In this document: piece by piece, positions 26,053 through 40,335 of the stretch
Numbering within the stretch: the first letter of the stretch is position 1
Layout: each line of letters opens with the position of its first letter
Origin: Roseomonas sp. HF4
Lineage (GTDB): Bacteria > Pseudomonadota > Alphaproteobacteria > Acetobacterales > Acetobacteraceae
Direction of reading: 5' to 3'
Length of the DNA stretch: 64,000 bases
Assembly (NCBI RefSeq): GCF_005222755.1
Contig: NZ_STGD01000002.1
Span: 1-64,000 of the forward strand
Position numbers and translations under genes: made by a program
Notes under the pieces: generated by a model
Databases searched by the model: none
Seen by the model: only the letters and a program-made list of their open reading frames with translations
Told to the model about the DNA's origin: nothing

Positions 26053-27470
26053 CCGAGCAGGGCGGCGACGGCAGCCTGCGCCGCGGCCACCAGCGGCGCC
26101 GGGTAGAGGAAGAACAGCGCCGTGAAGAGGCCCGACGCCGCCATCACGAAGGACACGCCCGCGGGCCGCGGGTCGAGCGCGCCGACGGCTTCGTCGAAGA
26201 ACATCACCTTGACGATGCGGAGGTAGTAGAAGGCCGAGACGACCGAGGCGAGCACGCCGACGATGGCGAGCGTCCAGAGGCCCGCATCGACCGCCGCCTT
26301 GAAGACGAACATCTTGCCGAAGAAGCCCGCGAGCGGCGGGATGCCCGCCATCGAGAACATGAAGATCGCCATCCAGACCGCCATGCCGAGGTCGGTGCGC
26401 GCCAGGCCGGCGAGGTCCGTGACCTGCTCGACCGCCCTGCCCTGCCGGCGCATCGCGACCAGCACGGCGAAGGCGCCGAGGTTCATCAGCAGGTAGATGG
26501 CCATGTAGACCAGGAGGCCGCGCATGCCGGCCTCCGACGCGCTGGCCAGGCCCACCAGCGCGAAGCCGACATGGCCGATCGAGGAATAGGCCATCAGCCG
26601 CTTGATGTTGGACTGGCCGATCGCCGCGAAGGCGCCGAGCAGCATGGACAGCAGCGAGACCAGCACGATCACCTGCTGCCACTGCCCCGCCAGCCCGCCG
26701 AAAGGCCCGCCGAGAACGCGGGCGAACAGGCAGATGGCGGCGACCTTGGGCGCGGCCGCGAAGAAGGCCGTGACCGGCGTCGGCGCGCCTTCGTAGACAT
26801 CGGGCGTCCACATATGGAAGGGCACGGCCGAGACCTTGAAGGCCAGGCCCGCGATGACGAAGACGAGGCCGATGACGAGGCCCGGCGTTGCCTTGGACGG
26901 GTCCGACAGCGCCTCGGCGATGCGGTCGAAGTTCGTGGTGCCGGTGAAGCCATAGACCAGCGAGGCGCCATAGAGCAGCAGGCCCGAGGCAAGCGCGCCG
27001 AGCACGAAGTACTTGAGCCCGGCCTCGGCCGAGCGTTCGTTGTCGCGGTTGAAGGCGGCGACCACATACAGGCTGAGCGAGAGCAGCTCGAGCCCCATGT
27101 AGAGCGACATCAGGTCGTTGGCCGAGACCATGACCATCATGCCGAGCGTCGCGAACAGCAGCAGCACCGGGTATTCGAAGCGGTCGAGGCCTTCCCGCGC
27201 ATTGAAGTCGATGGCGAGCGCGACGCCAGCCGCGGCGCCGACCAGGATCAGCACCTTGGCGAAGCGGGAGAAGGCGTCGGAGACGACCTGGCCGCCGAAG
27301 CCCGTTCCCTCCGGCGTGCCGAGCGCCAGCGCCGCGGCCAGGACAAAGGCGCCGATCACAGCAATGGCGCAGGGGAAATGGGTGTTGCGCTTCGGCAGCA
27401 CGCCGATGCCGAGGATAGCGAGGCCGGAGACGGCGAGGACGATCTCCGGCAGGGCGAGGGTCCAGTTCAT
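26049..27470 (-). CDS. nuoN: NADH-quinone oxidoreductase subunit N
   Basis: The 473-residue antiporter-like membrane subunit has about 14 helices, with the conserved Glu in LYMGLELLSLSLYV and the proton-channel block SIGHVGFALVG. The start MNWTLALPEIVLAVSG (27470) is chosen because upstream codons are Arg/Pro-rich. It lies at the end of the nuo operon and its stop overlaps the birA start. Confidence 0.95.
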   Translation of the reverse strand: MNWTLALPEIVLAVSGLAILGIGVLPKRNTHFPCAIAVIGAFVLAAALALGTPEGTGFGGQVVSDAFSRFAKVLILVGAAAGVALAIDFNAREGLDRFEYPVLLLFATLGMMVMVSANDLMSLYMGLELLSLSLYVVAAFNRDNERSAEAGLKYFVLGALASGLLLYGASLVYGFTGTTNFDRIAEALSDPSKATPGLVIGLVFVIAGLAFKVSAVPFHMWTPDVYEGAPTPVTAFFAAAPKVAAICLFARVLGGPFGGLAGQWQQVIVLVSLLSMLLGAFAAIGQSNIKRLMAYSSIGHVGFALVGLASASEAGMRGLLVYMAIYLLMNLGAFAVLVAMRRQGRAVEQVTDLAGLARTDLGMAVWMAIFMFSMAGIPPLAGFFGKMFVFKAAVDAGLWTLAIVGVLASVVSAFYYLRIVKVMFFDEAVGALDPRPAGVSFVMAASGLFTALFFLYPAPLVAAAQAAVAALLG

Positions 27471-27474
27471 CGGA

Positions 27475-28982
27475 TCACATCCCGGCCAGGCGCGTCGCCG
27501 CCAGCGCGGCCTCGTGCCGCACGACCAGCACGGTGACCGAGGCCTCGAAGAACGACAGGAAGGATTGCGGCGAGACACCCATCCAGACCGCCAGCGCGAT
27601 CAGGGGGGCGAAGACCGCGTGTTCGCGCGGCGACATGTCGATCAGCCCGCGCAGGTCGTCGCGCGTCACGCGCCCGAAGGCGACGCGGCGATAGAGCAAC
27701 AACATGTAGGCCGCGCCCAGGATCATGCCGAGCGCCGCGCCGAAGGCGACCCAGGGGTTCACCTTCCAGGCGCCGACGATGACCAGGAGTTCGCCGGGGA
27801 AGCCCGCCAGGCCCGGCAGTGCCACCGAGGCCATGGTGAAGACCATGAAGACCAGCGCATAGGCCGGCATGATCTTGGCGACGCCGCCGTAGCGCGCGAT
27901 CTCGCGCGAGTGGACGCGGTCGTAGAGCACGCCCACGCAGAGGAACAGCGCGCCCGAGACGACGCCGTGGCTCAGCATGGTGAAGAGCGCGCCCGAGATC
28001 CCCTGCCCGTTGAAGGTGAAGATGCCGAGCGTGACGATGCCCATGTGCGCGACGGAGGAATAGGCGATGAGCTTCTTCATGTCCTCCTGCGCCAGCGCCA
28101 CCAGCGAGGTGTAGACGACCGCGATGACGGACAGCGCGTAGATGAAGGGCGCGAAGTCCGCGCTGGCGTGCGGCAGCATGGGCAGGCTGAAGCGCAGGAA
28201 TCCATACGCGCCCATCTTCAGCAAGACGCCGGCCAGGATGACCGAGCCCGCCGTCGGCGCTTCCACATGCGCGTCCGGCAGCCAGGTGTGGAAGGGCCAC
28301 ATCGGTACCTTGACCGCGAAGGACGCAAAGAAGGCGAGGAAGATCCAAGTCTGCAGCGCCGGCGGCACGGCGTGGCGCATGAGTTCGGGGATATCGGTCG
28401 TGCCCGCGCGGTACCAGAGCAGCAGGATCGCGAGCAGCATCAGCACCGAGCCGAGCAGCGTGTAGAGGAAGAATTTGAACGACGCGTAGACCCGCCGCTT
28501 GCCGCCCCAGATGCCGATGATGAGGAACATCGGGATCAGCACGCCTTCGAAGAAGACGTAGAAGACGATGAAGTCCAGCGCGGCGAACATGCCGACCATC
28601 ATCGTCTCGAGCACGAGGAAGGCGACCATGTATTCCCGCACGCGGGTCTGGACCGAGTCCCACGATGCGAGGATGCAGATGACCGTCAGCAGCGTCGACA
28701 ACAGCACGAACAGCACCGAGATGCCGTCCACGCCCATGTGATACGTGATGCCGAATTCCGACAGCCAGTCGAGGCGCTCCACGAACTGGAAGCCGGCATC
28801 GGCCTTGTCAAAGCGGAACCACAGGATGAGCGACAGCGCGAAGACGATGAGGCTGGTCCAGAGCGCGGCCCAGCGGGCGTTGTCGGCCAGCGCCTTCTCC
28901 TCTCCGCGCAGCGTCAGGATGAAGACCGCGCCCGCCAGAGGCAGGAAGGTGAGCAGGCTGAGCAGCGGGAAGCCGGCGGCGT

Positions 28983-28986
<4 letters not shown>
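27475..28986 (-). CDS. nuoM: NADH-quinone oxidoreductase subunit M
   Basis: The 503-residue antiporter-like subunit has the key Glu in [15 protein letters not shown] and the channel His/Lys region [27 protein letters not shown] block (visible as [14 protein letters not shown]). The start at 28986 overlaps the nuoL stop (ATGA). Part of the proton-pumping arm of complex I. Confidence 0.95.
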
Positions 28987-30899
<1,913 letters not shown>

Positions 30900-30903
30900 G
30901 CGC

Positions 30904-31212
30904 TCAGCCCTTCAGGGTCGAGATATCCTCGACCTCGATCGTTCCGCGGTTGCGGAAATAGATGACGACGATGGCAAGCCCGATCGCGGCCTCGGCCGCG
31001 GCCACCGTCAGGATGAACATGGTGAAGACCTGGCCCGTGAGGTCGCCGAGCGAGGCGGAGAAGGCCACCAGGTTGAGGTTCACCGCGAGCAGGATCAGTT
31101 CAACCGACATCAGGATGACGATGACGTTCTTCCGGTTGAGGAAGATGCCGAAGATACCCAGCACGAGCAGGATGGCCGAGACGGTCAGGTAATGGGCGAG
31201 CGAGACGGCCAT
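30904..31212 (-). CDS. nuoK: NADH-quinone oxidoreductase subunit K
   Basis: The 102-residue, three-helix subunit has two membrane Glu residues typical of the family ([13 protein letters not shown] and [13 protein letters not shown]). The start MAVSLAHYL (31212) is used because the six residues before it belong to the nuoJ tail region; only one base separates it from the nuoJ stop. Confidence 0.94.
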   Translation of the reverse strand: MAVSLAHYLTVSAILLVLGIFGIFLNRKNVIVILMSVELILLAVNLNLVAFSASLGDLTGQVFTMFILTVAAAEAAIGLAIVVIYFRNRGTIEVEDISTLKG

Positions 31213-31213
31213 G

Positions 31214-31888
31214 TCAGTGGTGCCCCCCATGGTGCTCGACCTGCTTCGGCGCCTCCTCCTCCGGCGACGGTGGCCGGAGGATGCCGATCTCCTTCAGCCC
31301 GGCGCCGGTCGGGACGCTGCGCAGGTTCACGCTGCCCGAGCGGGCGACCTGTTCGGCGATGTTCTGCCGGCGCGTACCGGGGCGTTCGCGCAGCGTCAGC
31401 ACGATGGCGCCGATCATGGCCACCAGCAGGATCAGGCCGGACGCCTGGAACAGGTAGATGTAGTCCGTGTAGAGGATCCGTCCGATCGCCTCGGCGTTCG
31501 TGACGCCGGTTGGCGTCGGGCTCAGCAGCGGGGGCGCGTCGGGCGCCAGGCGGCTGACCGAGAGCACCATCAGCAGTTCCAGCAGCAGGATGCCGCCGAT
31601 GATGGCGCCGACCGGCGCGTAGCGCTGGAAGCCCTCGCGCAGCTGGACGAAGTCGATGTCGAGCATCATCACGACGAACAGGAACAGCACCGCGACCGCG
31701 CCGACATAGACGATGACCAGGATCATCGCGAGGAACTCGGCCCCCGCGAGCAGGAAGAGCGCCGCCGCGTTGAAGAAGGCGAGGATCAGGAACAGCACGC
31801 TGTGCACGGGATTGCGGCTGGCCACGACCATGACGGCCGAGGCGATCAGCACCGCCGCGAAGGCGTAGAAGGAAAGCGCTGCGATCAT
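31214..31888 (-). CDS. nuoJ: NADH-quinone oxidoreductase subunit J
   Basis: The 224-residue membrane subunit has helices including [20 protein letters not shown] and [18 protein letters not shown], the block that carries the pi-bulge in complex I. The C-terminal 50 residues ([10 protein letters not shown] and a His-rich tail HHGGHH) are soluble. Confidence 0.94.
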   Translation of the reverse strand: MIAALSFYAFAAVLIASAVMVVASRNPVHSVLFLILAFFNAAALFLLAGAEFLAMILVIVYVGAVAVLFLFVVMMLDIDFVQLREGFQRYAPVGAIIGGILLLELLMVLSVSRLAPDAPPLLSPTPTGVTNAEAIGRILYTDYIYLFQASGLILLVAMIGAIVLTLRERPGTRRQNIAEQVARSGSVNLRSVPTGAGLKEIGILRPPSPEEEAPKQVEHHGGHH

Positions 31889-31897
31889 GGGGCGGCC

Positions 31898-32386
31898 TTA
31901 CCGGTAGGGCGCGTCGAGGCGCAGTCGCTCGGCCAGCATCGGCTCCCAGCGGTCGCCGTTATCGAGCAGCTTCTCCTTGGTGTAGATCAGCTCCTCGCGC
32001 GTCTCGGCAGCGAATTCCATGTTCGGGCCTTCGACGATGGCGTCCACAGGGCAGGCTTCCTCGCACAGCCCGCAATAGATGCACTTCGTCATGTCGATGT
32101 CGTAGCGCGTGGTCCGGCGGGACCCGTCCTCGCGCGGCTCGGCCTCGATGGTGATGGCCTGCGCGGGGCAGACGGCCTCGCAGAGCTTGCACGCGATGCA
32201 GCGTTCCTCGCCGTTCGGGTAGCGGCGGAGCGCGTGCTCCCCCTTGAAGCGCGGGCCGAGCGGGCCGCGTTCATAGGGGTAGTTCAGCGTCACCTTCTTC
32301 TTGAAGAAATACTTCAGCGTCAGCGCCATCCCCGAGACGAGCTCGGAGAGCAGGAGGCTGCGGGCGACGCGATCGAGGCTTGCCAT
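31898..32386 (-). CDS. nuoI: NADH-quinone oxidoreductase subunit I
   Basis: The 162-residue ferredoxin-like subunit has two [4Fe-4S] motifs, [12 protein letters not shown] (C63, C66, C69, C73) and [12 protein letters not shown] (C102, C105, C108, C112), binding clusters N6a and N6b between NuoG and NuoB. The length is typical. Confidence 0.97.
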   Translation of the reverse strand: MASLDRVARSLLLSELVSGMALTLKYFFKKKVTLNYPYERGPLGPRFKGEHALRRYPNGEERCIACKLCEAVCPAQAITIEAEPREDGSRRTTRYDIDMTKCIYCGLCEEACPVDAIVEGPNMEFAAETREELIYTKEKLLDNGDRWEPMLAERLRLDAPYR

Positions 32387-32396
32387 GGTCAGCTCC

Positions 32397-33407
32397 TCAC
32401 GCCGGCAGCCAGCCGGTGAGCTTCAGCACCAGCGCTGTCAGCACCAGCCACACCAGCGAAAACGGCAGGAACACCTTCCAGCCGAGGCGCATGAGCTGGT
32501 CGTAGCGATAGCGCGGGAAGGTCGCGCGGACCCAAATGAATACAAAGAGGCAGAGGCAGATCTTGAGTACGAACCAGATCGGCCCGGGCACCCAGTTGAA
32601 GGGCGCGATGTCGAGCGGCGGCAGCCAGCCACCGAGGAACAGGATGGTCGTCAGCGCCGACATCAGGATCATGTTCGCGTATTCGCCGAGGAAGAACAGC
32701 GCGAAGGACATCGAGCTGTATTCGACGAAGAACCCGGCCACGAGCTCGCTCTCGCCCTCCGGCAGGTCGAAAGGCGCGCGGTTCGTCTCGGCCAAGGTCG
32801 AGATGAAGAAGATCACGAACATCGGGAAAAGCGGGATCGCAAACCAGATGGTGGACTGCGCCCGCACGATCTCGGTCAGGTTCAGCGAGCCGACGCAAAG
32901 CAGCACCGTCACGATCACGAAGCCCATGGAAACTTCGTAGGAGACCATCTGCGCCGCCGAGCGCAGCGCGCCCAGGAAGGCGTATTTCGAATTCGACGCC
33001 CAGCCCGCGATGATCACGCCATAGACGCCGAGCGAGCTGATCGCGAACAGGTACAGGATGCCCACGTTGATGTCGGCGATCGCCCAGCCGTCGTTCACCG
33101 GGATGACGGCCCACGCCAGCATCGCCAGCATGAAGGTCAGCATCGGTGCCAGCAGGAACAGGACACGGCTCGCGCCGGTCGGCACGATCGTCTCCTTCAT
33201 CAGCATCTTGATCGCGTCGGCGAAGGGCTGGAACAGGCCGAAGGGGCCGACGACGTTCGGGCCCTTGCGGAGTTGCATCGCCGCCAGGACCTTGCGTTCC
33301 GCGTAGGTCAGGTAGGCGACGCCCACCAGCAGCGGCACCAGCAGCGCCAGCGCCTTCACGACCGTCAGGATCAGGATGCCGAGCGGGTTCTCGAAGAAGA
33401 AGCCCAT
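32397..33407 (-). CDS. nuoH: NADH-quinone oxidoreductase subunit H
   Basis: The 336-residue, eight-helix subunit forms the quinone chamber. Conserved blocks are [20 protein letters not shown] and [21 protein letters not shown], with several acidic residues in the E-channel. It lies between nuoG and nuoI. Confidence 0.97.
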   Translation of the reverse strand: MGFFFENPLGILILTVVKALALLVPLLVGVAYLTYAERKVLAAMQLRKGPNVVGPFGLFQPFADAIKMLMKETIVPTGASRVLFLLAPMLTFMLAMLAWAVIPVNDGWAIADINVGILYLFAISSLGVYGVIIAGWASNSKYAFLGALRSAAQMVSYEVSMGFVIVTVLLCVGSLNLTEIVRAQSTIWFAIPLFPMFVIFFISTLAETNRAPFDLPEGESELVAGFFVEYSSMSFALFFLGEYANMILMSALTTILFLGGWLPPLDIAPFNWVPGPIWFVLKICLCLFVFIWVRATFPRYRYDQLMRLGWKVFLPFSLVWLVLTALVLKLTGWLPA

Positions 33408-33411
33408 GGGT

Positions 33412-35448
33412 CTACTCCGCCGCCAGGGCCGGCTGCGGCCCGTAGACCGCGGCGCATTGCGCCATGGTGTCCGAGGCGCGGCTGATCACGTCGGCCTGGT
33501 GATAGACCTCGATGGGTAGCGCGAAGGGCGCGTCGGACGGCTTGCCCTTCGCCGCCGGACCGGAGGTGTCGGCGCAGCCGCTGCGCGCGACCTCGCCCAC
33601 CCGGGCGAAGACCGGGCTCGCCTGCGCAAGCCGCGCACGGATCGCCCCGGTGTCGTCATAGGGCAGCGCCTTGCCCACGCCCTCGCTGAAGGCGCGGATG
33701 ATGCGCCAATCCTCGCGCGCCTCGCCGGGCGGGAAGATCGCGAGGCGCCCGCGCTGCGCGCGCCCCTCGGTATTGACCCAGGTCGCGTCCTTCTCGGTAT
33801 ACGCGGCACCGGGCAGGATCACGTCGGCCCGCGACGCCATCGCGTCGCCATGGTGGCCCTGGTAGATCACGAAGGTGCCGGCCGCGATGCGCGCCGGGTC
33901 GAAGCCGTCAGCGTTCAGCAGCCACAGCGCATCGACGCCGCCGGCCAGCATCGCCGCGAGGTCCTTCCCTCCGGCGCCCGGCACGAAGCCGAGTTCCAGC
34001 GCACCGGCCTGGCCGCCGAACAGGTGCAGCAGGTTGAAGCCGTGCCAGTCGGGCGCCAGCGCGCCGGCCTGGTCCGCCAGCGCCCAGGCCGCCGCGAGCA
34101 CCGCGGCGCCGTCCGGGCGCGTCAGCGCACCGCGGCCCAGGATGATCATGGGCTTCTTCGCCGCCTTCAGCGTCTCGGCGAAGGCGCCCATCGCGCCGGG
34201 CCCCTCGCCCAGGTGCTGCGCGGGATAGGTCAGGTCCACCCCGCGCGGGCCGACGAAGCCCACGGGGAACTTCCCCGCGGCCCAGCGCTTGCGGATCCGC
34301 GCATTGAGCACCGGCGCCTCGCGCCGCACATCGCTGCCGATGATCAGCAGCGCGTCGGCCTCGTCGATGCCGGCGATGGTCGTGTTGAAGCGGTGGAAGT
34401 CGGGCCGCGACGCGTCGATCGCGGCGAAATCATCGCGGCAGTCGAGGTTCGCCGAGCCATACGCCGCCATGAGGTCCTTCAGCGCCAGCGTGCTCTCGGC
34501 ATCGGCCAGCGCGCCGGCGACGGCGCCGATCCGATCGCCCGGCAGCGCGGAGAGCTTCGCCGCAATGGCCGCGAAGGCTTCCGGCCAGGTCGCCGCGACC
34601 AGCTTCCCGTCGCGCTTCACCCAGGGGCGATCCAGCCGGCGTCGCTTCAGCCCGTCGAAGGAAAAGCGGCCGCGGTCGGCCATCCATTCCTCGTTCACCA
34701 CTTCGTTGATGCGCGGGATGATGCGCAGCACCTCGGGCCCGCGCGCATCGACGCGGATATTGGCGCCGACCGCATCCAGCACATCCACGCTTTCTGTCTT
34801 GGACAGTTCCCAGGGGCGCGAGACGAAGGCGTAGGGCCGCGAGGTCAGCGCGCCCACCGGGCAGATGTCGATCAGGTTGCCGGAGAGTTCGGAGGTCAGC
34901 GCCTTCTCGACATAGGTGCCGATTTCCATGTTCTCGCCGCGGTTGGTGCCGCCGAGCTCCGGCGTGCCAGCGACCTCGGCCGCGAAGCGGACGCAGCGCG
35001 TGCACTGGATGCAGCGCGTCATCACGGTCTTGATGAGCGGGCCGATGTCCTTGTCCTTCACGGCGCGCTTCGGCTCGCCATAGCGGGACTTGTCGTGGCC
35101 GTAGGCGTAGGCCTGGTCCTGCAGGTCGCATTCGCCGCCCTGGTCACAGATTGGGCAGTCGAGCGGATGGTTGATCAGCAGGAATTCCATCACGCCGCGG
35201 CGCGCGTTGCGCACGACGGGCGTGTCGGTGAAGACCTTCATGCCGTCCGCGACGGGGAACGCGCAGGAGGCAACGGGCTTCGGCGCGCGCTCGACCTCCA
35301 CCAGGCACATGCGGCAATTGCCGGCGACCGACAGGCGTTCGTGGTAGCAGAAGCGCGGGATCTCCTTGCCGGCCGCTTCGCAGGCCTGCAGCACGGAGGC
35401 GCCGTTCGGGACCTCGACCTCGATGCCGTCAACGGTGACCTTGGCCAT
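33412..35448 (-). CDS. nuoG: NADH-quinone oxidoreductase subunit G
   Basis: The 678-residue large subunit has an N-terminal [2Fe-2S] ferredoxin domain (C34, C45, C48, C62), [17 protein letters not shown], a His/Cys [4Fe-4S] site and a [11 protein letters not shown] cluster. The molybdopterin-like C-terminal domain follows and appears shorter than in E. coli NuoG (908 residues), as is usual in alphaproteobacteria and mitochondria. Confidence 0.96.
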   Translation of the reverse strand: MAKVTVDGIEVEVPNGASVLQACEAAGKEIPRFCYHERLSVAGNCRMCLVEVERAPKPVASCAFPVADGMKVFTDTPVVRNARRGVMEFLLINHPLDCPICDQGGECDLQDQAYAYGHDKSRYGEPKRAVKDKDIGPLIKTVMTRCIQCTRCVRFAAEVAGTPELGGTNRGENMEIGTYVEKALTSELSGNLIDICPVGALTSRPYAFVSRPWELSKTESVDVLDAVGANIRVDARGPEVLRIIPRINEVVNEEWMADRGRFSFDGLKRRRLDRPWVKRDGKLVAATWPEAFAAIAAKLSALPGDRIGAVAGALADAESTLALKDLMAAYGSANLDCRDDFAAIDASRPDFHRFNTTIAGIDEADALLIIGSDVRREAPVLNARIRKRWAAGKFPVGFVGPRGVDLTYPAQHLGEGPGAMGAFAETLKAAKKPMIILGRGALTRPDGAAVLAAAWALADQAGALAPDWHGFNLLHLFGGQAGALELGFVPGAGGKDLAAMLAGGVDALWLLNADGFDPARIAAGTFVIYQGHHGDAMASRADVILPGAAYTEKDATWVNTEGRAQRGRLAIFPPGEAREDWRIIRAFSEGVGKALPYDDTGAIRARLAQASPVFARVGEVARSGCADTSGPAAKGKPSDAPFALPIEVYHQADVISRASDTMAQCAAVYGPQPALAAE

Positions 35449-35452
35449 CGCG

Positions 35453-36748
35453 CTACTCCGCCGCCAGGCGCGTGCTGCGCGCCTTGAACGCCGCGATCCG
35501 TTCTTCCATCAGCGGCCGGAAATGCCGGATCAGCCCCTGCACCGGCCAGACGCCGCCATCGGCCAACGCGCAGATGGTGTGGCCCTCGATCCGCCGCGTG
35601 ACGTTCTCGAGGACGTCGATCTCCTCGACCTCCGCATCGCCCGTCACCATGCGGTCCATCATGCGCTTCACCCAGCCCATGCCCTCGCGGCAGGGCGTAC
35701 ACTGGCCGCAGGATTCGTGCTTGTAGAAGGCCGACAGGCGCGCGATCGCCTTGATCACGTCGGTCGACTTGTCCATCACGATCACGCCCGCTGTGCCGAG
35801 GCCCGAGCGGTGCTCGCGCAGCGCGTCGAAATCCATCAGCACGTCGTCGCAGATGTGCTTGGGCAGCAGAGGCGTCGATGACCCGCCGGGGATCACACAC
35901 AGCAGGTTGTCCCAGCCGCCGCGCACGCCGCCCGCATAGCGCTCGATGAGTTCCCGCATCGGGATGCTCATCTCCGCTTCCACGTTGCACGGCTTGTTCA
36001 CGTGCCCCTGGATGCAGAAGATCTTGGTGCCGGAATTCTTCGGCCGGCCGAAGGCGGCGAACCACTCGCCGCCACGGCGCAGGATCTCGGGCACCACGGC
36101 GATCGTCTCGACGTTGTTCACTGTGGTGGGGCAGCCATAGAGCCCGACGGCAGCGGGGAATGGCGGCTTCAGCCGCGGCATGCCCTTCTTGCCCTCGAGG
36201 CTTTCGATCAGCGCGGTTTCCTCGCCGCAGATGTAGGCCCCTGCCCCGCGATGGACATAGAGGTCGAAATCGTAGCCCGACCCGGCCGCGTTCTTCCCGA
36301 GCAGGCCGGCCTCATAGGCCTCGGCGATCGCGGCCTCGAGGATGACGCTCTCGTTGTAGTACTCGCCGCGGATGTAGATGTAGCCGGCGATGGCACCCAT
36401 CGCGAAGCCCGCGATCAGGCAGCCCTCGATCAGCGTGTGCGGATCGTGGCGGATGATGTCGCGGTCCTTGCACGTGCCGGGCTCGGATTCGTCGGCATTC
36501 ACCACGAGATACGAAGGCCGGCCATCCGACTGCTTCGGCATGAAGGACCATTTCATGCCGGTCGGGAAGCCGGCGCCACCGCGCCCGCGCAGGCCGGAAT
36601 TCTTCACTTCCTCGATGATCGCATCCCGCCCACGCGCGAGGATCGCCGCCGTGCCGTCCCAGTTCCCGCGCATGCGCGCCGCCGGAAGGTTCCAGGGCTG
36701 CGTGCCGTAAAGGTTCTGGAAGATCCGGTCCTTGTCGGAAAGCGCCAT
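35453..36748 (-). CDS. nuoF: NADH-quinone oxidoreductase subunit F
   Basis: The 431-residue subunit holds FMN, the NADH site and cluster N3. [10 protein letters not shown] is at 55-64; the cluster cysteines are C347, C350, C353 (ESCGQCTPC) and C393. Two bases separate the nuoE stop from its start. Confidence 0.97.
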   Translation of the reverse strand: MALSDKDRIFQNLYGTQPWNLPAARMRGNWDGTAAILARGRDAIIEEVKNSGLRGRGGAGFPTGMKWSFMPKQSDGRPSYLVVNADESEPGTCKDRDIIRHDPHTLIEGCLIAGFAMGAIAGYIYIRGEYYNESVILEAAIAEAYEAGLLGKNAAGSGYDFDLYVHRGAGAYICGEETALIESLEGKKGMPRLKPPFPAAVGLYGCPTTVNNVETIAVVPEILRRGGEWFAAFGRPKNSGTKIFCIQGHVNKPCNVEAEMSIPMRELIERYAGGVRGGWDNLLCVIPGGSSTPLLPKHICDDVLMDFDALREHRSGLGTAGVIVMDKSTDVIKAIARLSAFYKHESCGQCTPCREGMGWVKRMMDRMVTGDAEVEEIDVLENVTRRIEGHTICALADGGVWPVQGLIRHFRPLMEERIAAFKARSTRLAAE

Positions 36749-36750
36749 GG

Positions 36751-37371
36751 TCAGTCCTGCTCCGCGCCCGTGAGAACCGTGGGGCCGCCCTCGGGCGCGC
36801 TGGTCTGCCGGCCGATCACGCTGCCAGGCGCCGGCCGCTCGCCACGCTTCAGCGCCTCGATCAGCTTCACGGTGCTCTCGTAGTCGAGGTCCTCGTAATA
36901 GTCGTCATCCACCGCGATCATCGGCGCGTTCACGCAGGCGCCCATGCACTCCATCTCGGTCAGCGTGAACAGCCCGTCCGCGCTGGTGTCGCCATAGCCC
37001 TTGAGGTGACCGGCATCCTTGCACGCGCGCAGCACCTCGTCCGACCCGCGCAGCCAGCAGGGTGTCGTGCCGCAGACCTGCAGGTGGAAGCGCCCGATCG
37101 GCTTCGTGTTGAACATGAAGTAGAAGGTCGCGACCTCGTAGACGCGGATCGGCGGCATCGACAGGCGCTCCGCCACCACGTCCATCGCGACGCGCGGCAC
37201 CCAGGCGCTGCCGGTCTGCCGGCCCATCTGCTTCTGCACCACGTACAGCAGCGGGATGACCGCGGAAGCCTGCTTGCCGGCGGGATAGCGCGGCAGGATG
37301 GTCGCGATCTTCGCCTCGCTCTCGGCGTCGAAGGCGAAGCCGGCGGGTTCGTCGTGCTGCTGGGCGCTCAC
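36751..37371 (-). CDS. nuoE: NADH-quinone oxidoreductase subunit E
   Basis: The 206-residue thioredoxin-fold subunit binds [2Fe-2S] cluster N1a through C100, C105, C142 and C146 (CGTTPC, CMGAC). The start is a GTG at 37371 that overlaps the nuoD stop (GTGA). A C-terminal tail of about 30 residues (from [11 protein letters not shown]) is disordered-looking. Confidence 0.94.
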   Translation of the reverse strand: MSAQQHDEPAGFAFDAESEAKIATILPRYPAGKQASAVIPLLYVVQKQMGRQTGSAWVPRVAMDVVAERLSMPPIRVYEVATFYFMFNTKPIGRFHLQVCGTTPCWLRGSDEVLRACKDAGHLKGYGDTSADGLFTLTEMECMGACVNAPMIAVDDDYYEDLDYESTVKLIEALKRGERPAPGSVIGRQTSAPEGGPTVLTGAEQD

Positions 37372-38591
37372 CGGTCGATCTCCCCGAACACCACGTCGAG
37401 CGAGCCGATCACCGCCACGGCATCGGCCAGCATGTGGCCCTTGGACAGCGCCTCCATCGCCTGGAGATGCGCATAGCCCGGCGCGCGGATCTTGCAGCGG
37501 TACGGCTTGTTGGTGCCGTCGGCCACGAGATAGACGCCGAACTCGCCCTTGGGCGCCTCGGTCACCGTGTAGGTGCTGCCGGCGGGCACGTGGTAGCCCT
37601 CGGTATAGAGCTTGAAGTGGTGGATCAGCGCTTCCATCGAGCGCTTCATCTCGCTGCGCTTCGGCGGCGCGATCTTGCTGTCGAGCACCTTCACCGGCCC
37701 GGGCTTCATCTGGTTCAGGCACTGCTCGATGATCTTGAGGCTTTCCCGCATCTCGAGCATGCGCACGAGGTAGCGGTCGTAGCAGTCACCGCGCGTGCCG
37801 ACCGGCACGTCAAATTCCATGCGGTCATAGACGTCGTAGGGCTGCGACTTGCGGAGGTCCCACCCGCAGCCCGACGCGCGCAGGCAGGGCCCGGAGAAGC
37901 CCCATTCCATCGCCTGCTCGGCGGTCATGACGCCGATGTCGACCGTGCGCTGCTTGAAGATGCGGTTCTCGGTCAGCAGCCCCGCCAGGTCGTCGAGGAA
38001 GGCCGGGAACGTCCGGGCCCAGGCGCCGATCTTCTCCTCCATCCCGGCCGGCAGGTCCTTCGCCACCCCGCCCGGGCGGAAGTAGTTTGCGTGGTAGTGG
38101 CTGCCGCTCACCTGCTCGTAGAATTCCAGCAGCGTCTCGCGCTGCTCGAAGCCCCAGAGCGCCGGCGTGATCGCGCCGCAGTCGAGCGCGTAGGTCGTCA
38201 CGTTCAGCAGGTGGTTCAGCACGCGCGTGATCTCGGCGAACAGCACGCGGATGTACTGCGCGCGCTCCGGCGCCTCGATGCCGAGCAGCCGCTCCGTCGC
38301 CAGTGCGAAGGGGTGCTCCATGCACATCGGGCTCACGTAGTCGAGCCGGTCGAAATACGGCAGCGCCTGGATGTAGGTCTTGTGCTCGATCAGCTTCTCG
38401 GTGCCGCGGTGCAGGAGGCCGATATGCGGGTCGGCGCGCTCGACCACCTCCCCCTTCATCTCGAGGATGAGGCGGAGCACGCCATGCGCGGCGGGGTGCT
38501 GCGGGCCGAAGTTGATCGTGTGGCTGTCCACCTCGATCTGGCGCTTCACCGTCTCGGCAGGCGTCTCGCCCAGGGCGGGAAGGCTGCTCAT
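37368..38591 (-). CDS. nuoD: NADH-quinone oxidoreductase subunit D
   Basis: The 407-residue 49-kDa-type subunit lines the quinone site with NuoB. Recognisable blocks are [27 protein letters not shown] and [19 protein letters not shown]. The start MSSLPALGE (38591) overlaps the nuoC stop by four bases. Confidence 0.96.
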   Translation of the reverse strand: MSSLPALGETPAETVKRQIEVDSHTINFGPQHPAAHGVLRLILEMKGEVVERADPHIGLLHRGTEKLIEHKTYIQALPYFDRLDYVSPMCMEHPFALATERLLGIEAPERAQYIRVLFAEITRVLNHLLNVTTYALDCGAITPALWGFEQRETLLEFYEQVSGSHYHANYFRPGGVAKDLPAGMEEKIGAWARTFPAFLDDLAGLLTENRIFKQRTVDIGVMTAEQAMEWGFSGPCLRASGCGWDLRKSQPYDVYDRMEFDVPVGTRGDCYDRYLVRMLEMRESLKIIEQCLNQMKPGPVKVLDSKIAPPKRSEMKRSMEALIHHFKLYTEGYHVPAGSTYTVTEAPKGEFGVYLVADGTNKPYRCKIRAPGYAHLQAMEALSKGHMLADAVAVIGSLDVVFGEIDR

Positions 38592-39253
38592 TTCGGGCCC
38601 TCCAGGCGGTTGAGGTGGACCTTCTCGTCGCCGGGCAGCGTCGTCATCGCCTCCCACGGGCTCATGAAGTCGAAGTCCCGGAATTCCTGCGCGAGCTGTA
38701 CGGGGCTGTACGCCACGCGCTTCAACTCCTCATCGTAGCGCAGCTCGACGAAGCCGGTCAGCGGGAAGTCCTTGCGCAGCGGATGGCCCTCGAAGCCGTA
38801 GTCGGTCAGCAGGCGCCGGTGATCGGCCAGGCCCGCGAAGACCACGCCGTACATGTCCCAGGTCTCGCGTTCGTACCAGGTCGCGCTCGCCCAGATGGCC
38901 GCGACGGAGGGCACCGGCGTCGCGGCATCGGTGGATACGATGACGCGCGCGCGATGGTTATGCGCGAGGCTCAGCAGGTTGTAGACGACCTCGAAACGCT
39001 CGGCGCGCTCGGGCCAGTCGACGCCGCAGATGTCGACGCATTGCTCGAAGGCGAAGCGCGGGTCGTCGCGCAGCAGCGCCATCAGCGCCGGCAGTGCGTC
39101 GCGGCGCGCATGCAGCACCAGTTCAGCCCCGCCGCGCGCGAGTTGGACCTCGTGCACCGCACCGCCGGCGGCCGCCGCGATCGCGACGCCCAGCGCGCGG
39201 AGCGGGTTCTCGGGCGCGGCCGGCTCGGCCGTCGCGATCTCGTTCTCAGCCAC
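38588..39253 (-). CDS. nuoC: NADH-quinone oxidoreductase subunit C
   Basis: The 221-residue 30-kDa-type subunit contains the signature [20 protein letters not shown] and LRKDFPL. The start is a GTG at 39253, which overlaps the nuoB end by eight bases. It is separate from nuoD, unlike the fused NuoCD of enterobacteria. Confidence 0.93.
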   Translation of the reverse strand: MAENEIATAEPAAPENPLRALGVAIAAAAGGAVHEVQLARGGAELVLHARRDALPALMALLRDDPRFAFEQCVDICGVDWPERAERFEVVYNLLSLAHNHRARVIVSTDAATPVPSVAAIWASATWYERETWDMYGVVFAGLADHRRLLTDYGFEGHPLRKDFPLTGFVELRYDEELKRVAYSPVQLAQEFRDFDFMSPWEAMTTLPGDEKVHLNRLEGPK

Positions 39254-39800
39254 GCAGGATGGTCCCCGTCCGCCGGATCTTCTTCTGGAGCTGCAGGATG
39301 CCGTAGACGAGCGCCTCGGCCGTCGGCGGGCAGCCCGGCACGTAGACGTCCACGGGCACGATCCGGTCGCAGCCCCGCACCACGCTGTAGGAGTAGTGGT
39401 AGTAGCCGCCGCCATTGGCGCAGGAGCCCATCGAGATGACCCAGCGCGGCTCCGACATCTGGTCGTAGACCTTGCGCAGCGCGGGGGCCATCTTGTTGGT
39501 CAGCGTGCCGGCCACGATCATCACGTCGGACTGGCGCGGCGAGCCTCGCGGGATGATGCCGAAGCGGTCGAGGTCGTAGCGCGCCATGTAGGCATGGATC
39601 ATGGGCACGGCGCAGCAGGCGAGCCCGAAGGTCATCGGCCAGAGGCTGCCGGTGCGCGCCCAGTTCACGACCTTGTCGATGTTCGCGACGACGAAGCCCT
39701 TGTCCTGGATCTCGTCGGTCACGGCGCCGATGACGCCGTCCTGCGCCATGCCGGGCGGCAGGGCCTGGCTGTTCCAGGCGATGTCGTTGGTGCCGCTCAT
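39246..39800 (-). CDS. nuoB: NADH-quinone oxidoreductase subunit B
   Basis: The 184-residue PSST subunit coordinates terminal cluster N2 with C62, C63 ([10 protein letters not shown]), C127 ([10 protein letters not shown]) and C157 ([10 protein letters not shown]). It passes electrons to quinone. Confidence 0.97.
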   Translation of the reverse strand: MSGTNDIAWNSQALPPGMAQDGVIGAVTDEIQDKGFVVANIDKVVNWARTGSLWPMTFGLACCAVPMIHAYMARYDLDRFGIIPRGSPRQSDVMIVAGTLTNKMAPALRKVYDQMSEPRWVISMGSCANGGGYYHYSYSVVRGCDRIVPVDVYVPGCPPTAEALVYGILQLQKKIRRTGTILRG

Positions 39801-39804
39801 CGCG

Positions 39805-40173
39805 TCACTCCCAGTCCAGGGCGCCTTTGCGCCACTCGTAGACGAAGCCGACCGTGAGCACGAACAGGAAGGCCATCATCGAGCCGAAGCCGAGCCAGCC
39901 GATGTCCCCCAGCGCCACTGCCCAGGGGAACAGGAACGCCACTTCCAGGTCGAAGATGATGAACAGGATCGCGACCAGGTAGAATCGCACGTCGAAGCGC
40001 CGGCGGGTGTCGTCGAAGGGCGCGAAGCCGCATTCGTAGGTCGAGAGTTTCTCGGCATTCGGCTTCTGGCGCGCCGCGATCATGGCACCGCCGACCATGG
40101 CGATCGCGATGCCCGCGGCGATGCCCAGGAAAACGAGCACCGGAAAATACTCGGCCAGCAGCGGCTGGGTCAT
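39805..40173 (-). CDS. nuoA: NADH-quinone oxidoreductase subunit A
   Basis: The 122-residue, three-helix subunit has the family loop [23 protein letters not shown] shortened here to its key residues (Cys48 region) and the helix [15 protein letters not shown]. It is the first gene of the nuo operon, in the order A-B-C-D-E-F-G-H-I-J-K-L-M-N with no foreign gene inserted. The promoter must lie in 40174-40335, between this start and the tRNA-Asp terminator. Confidence 0.96.
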   Translation of the reverse strand: MTQPLLAEYFPVLVFLGIAAGIAIAMVGGAMIAARQKPNAEKLSTYECGFAPFDDTRRRFDVRFYLVAILFIIFDLEVAFLFPWAVALGDIGWLGFGSMMAFLFVLTVGFVYEWRKGALDWE

Positions 40174-40335
40174 CTCAACCTAAGCTCCCCTGCCCTTTTG
40201 GCGGGCATGTGGTTGCTGCGTTCGGCGTCATGCCGCACCGCAGCGCGGGCGGACATTAGCCGCCCTCGTGGCACTTCGCCATAGGGCGCGGCAGGTCGGA
40301 TTCAAGCGTTTTGCACGGGCCTGCCGTGGCCCGGA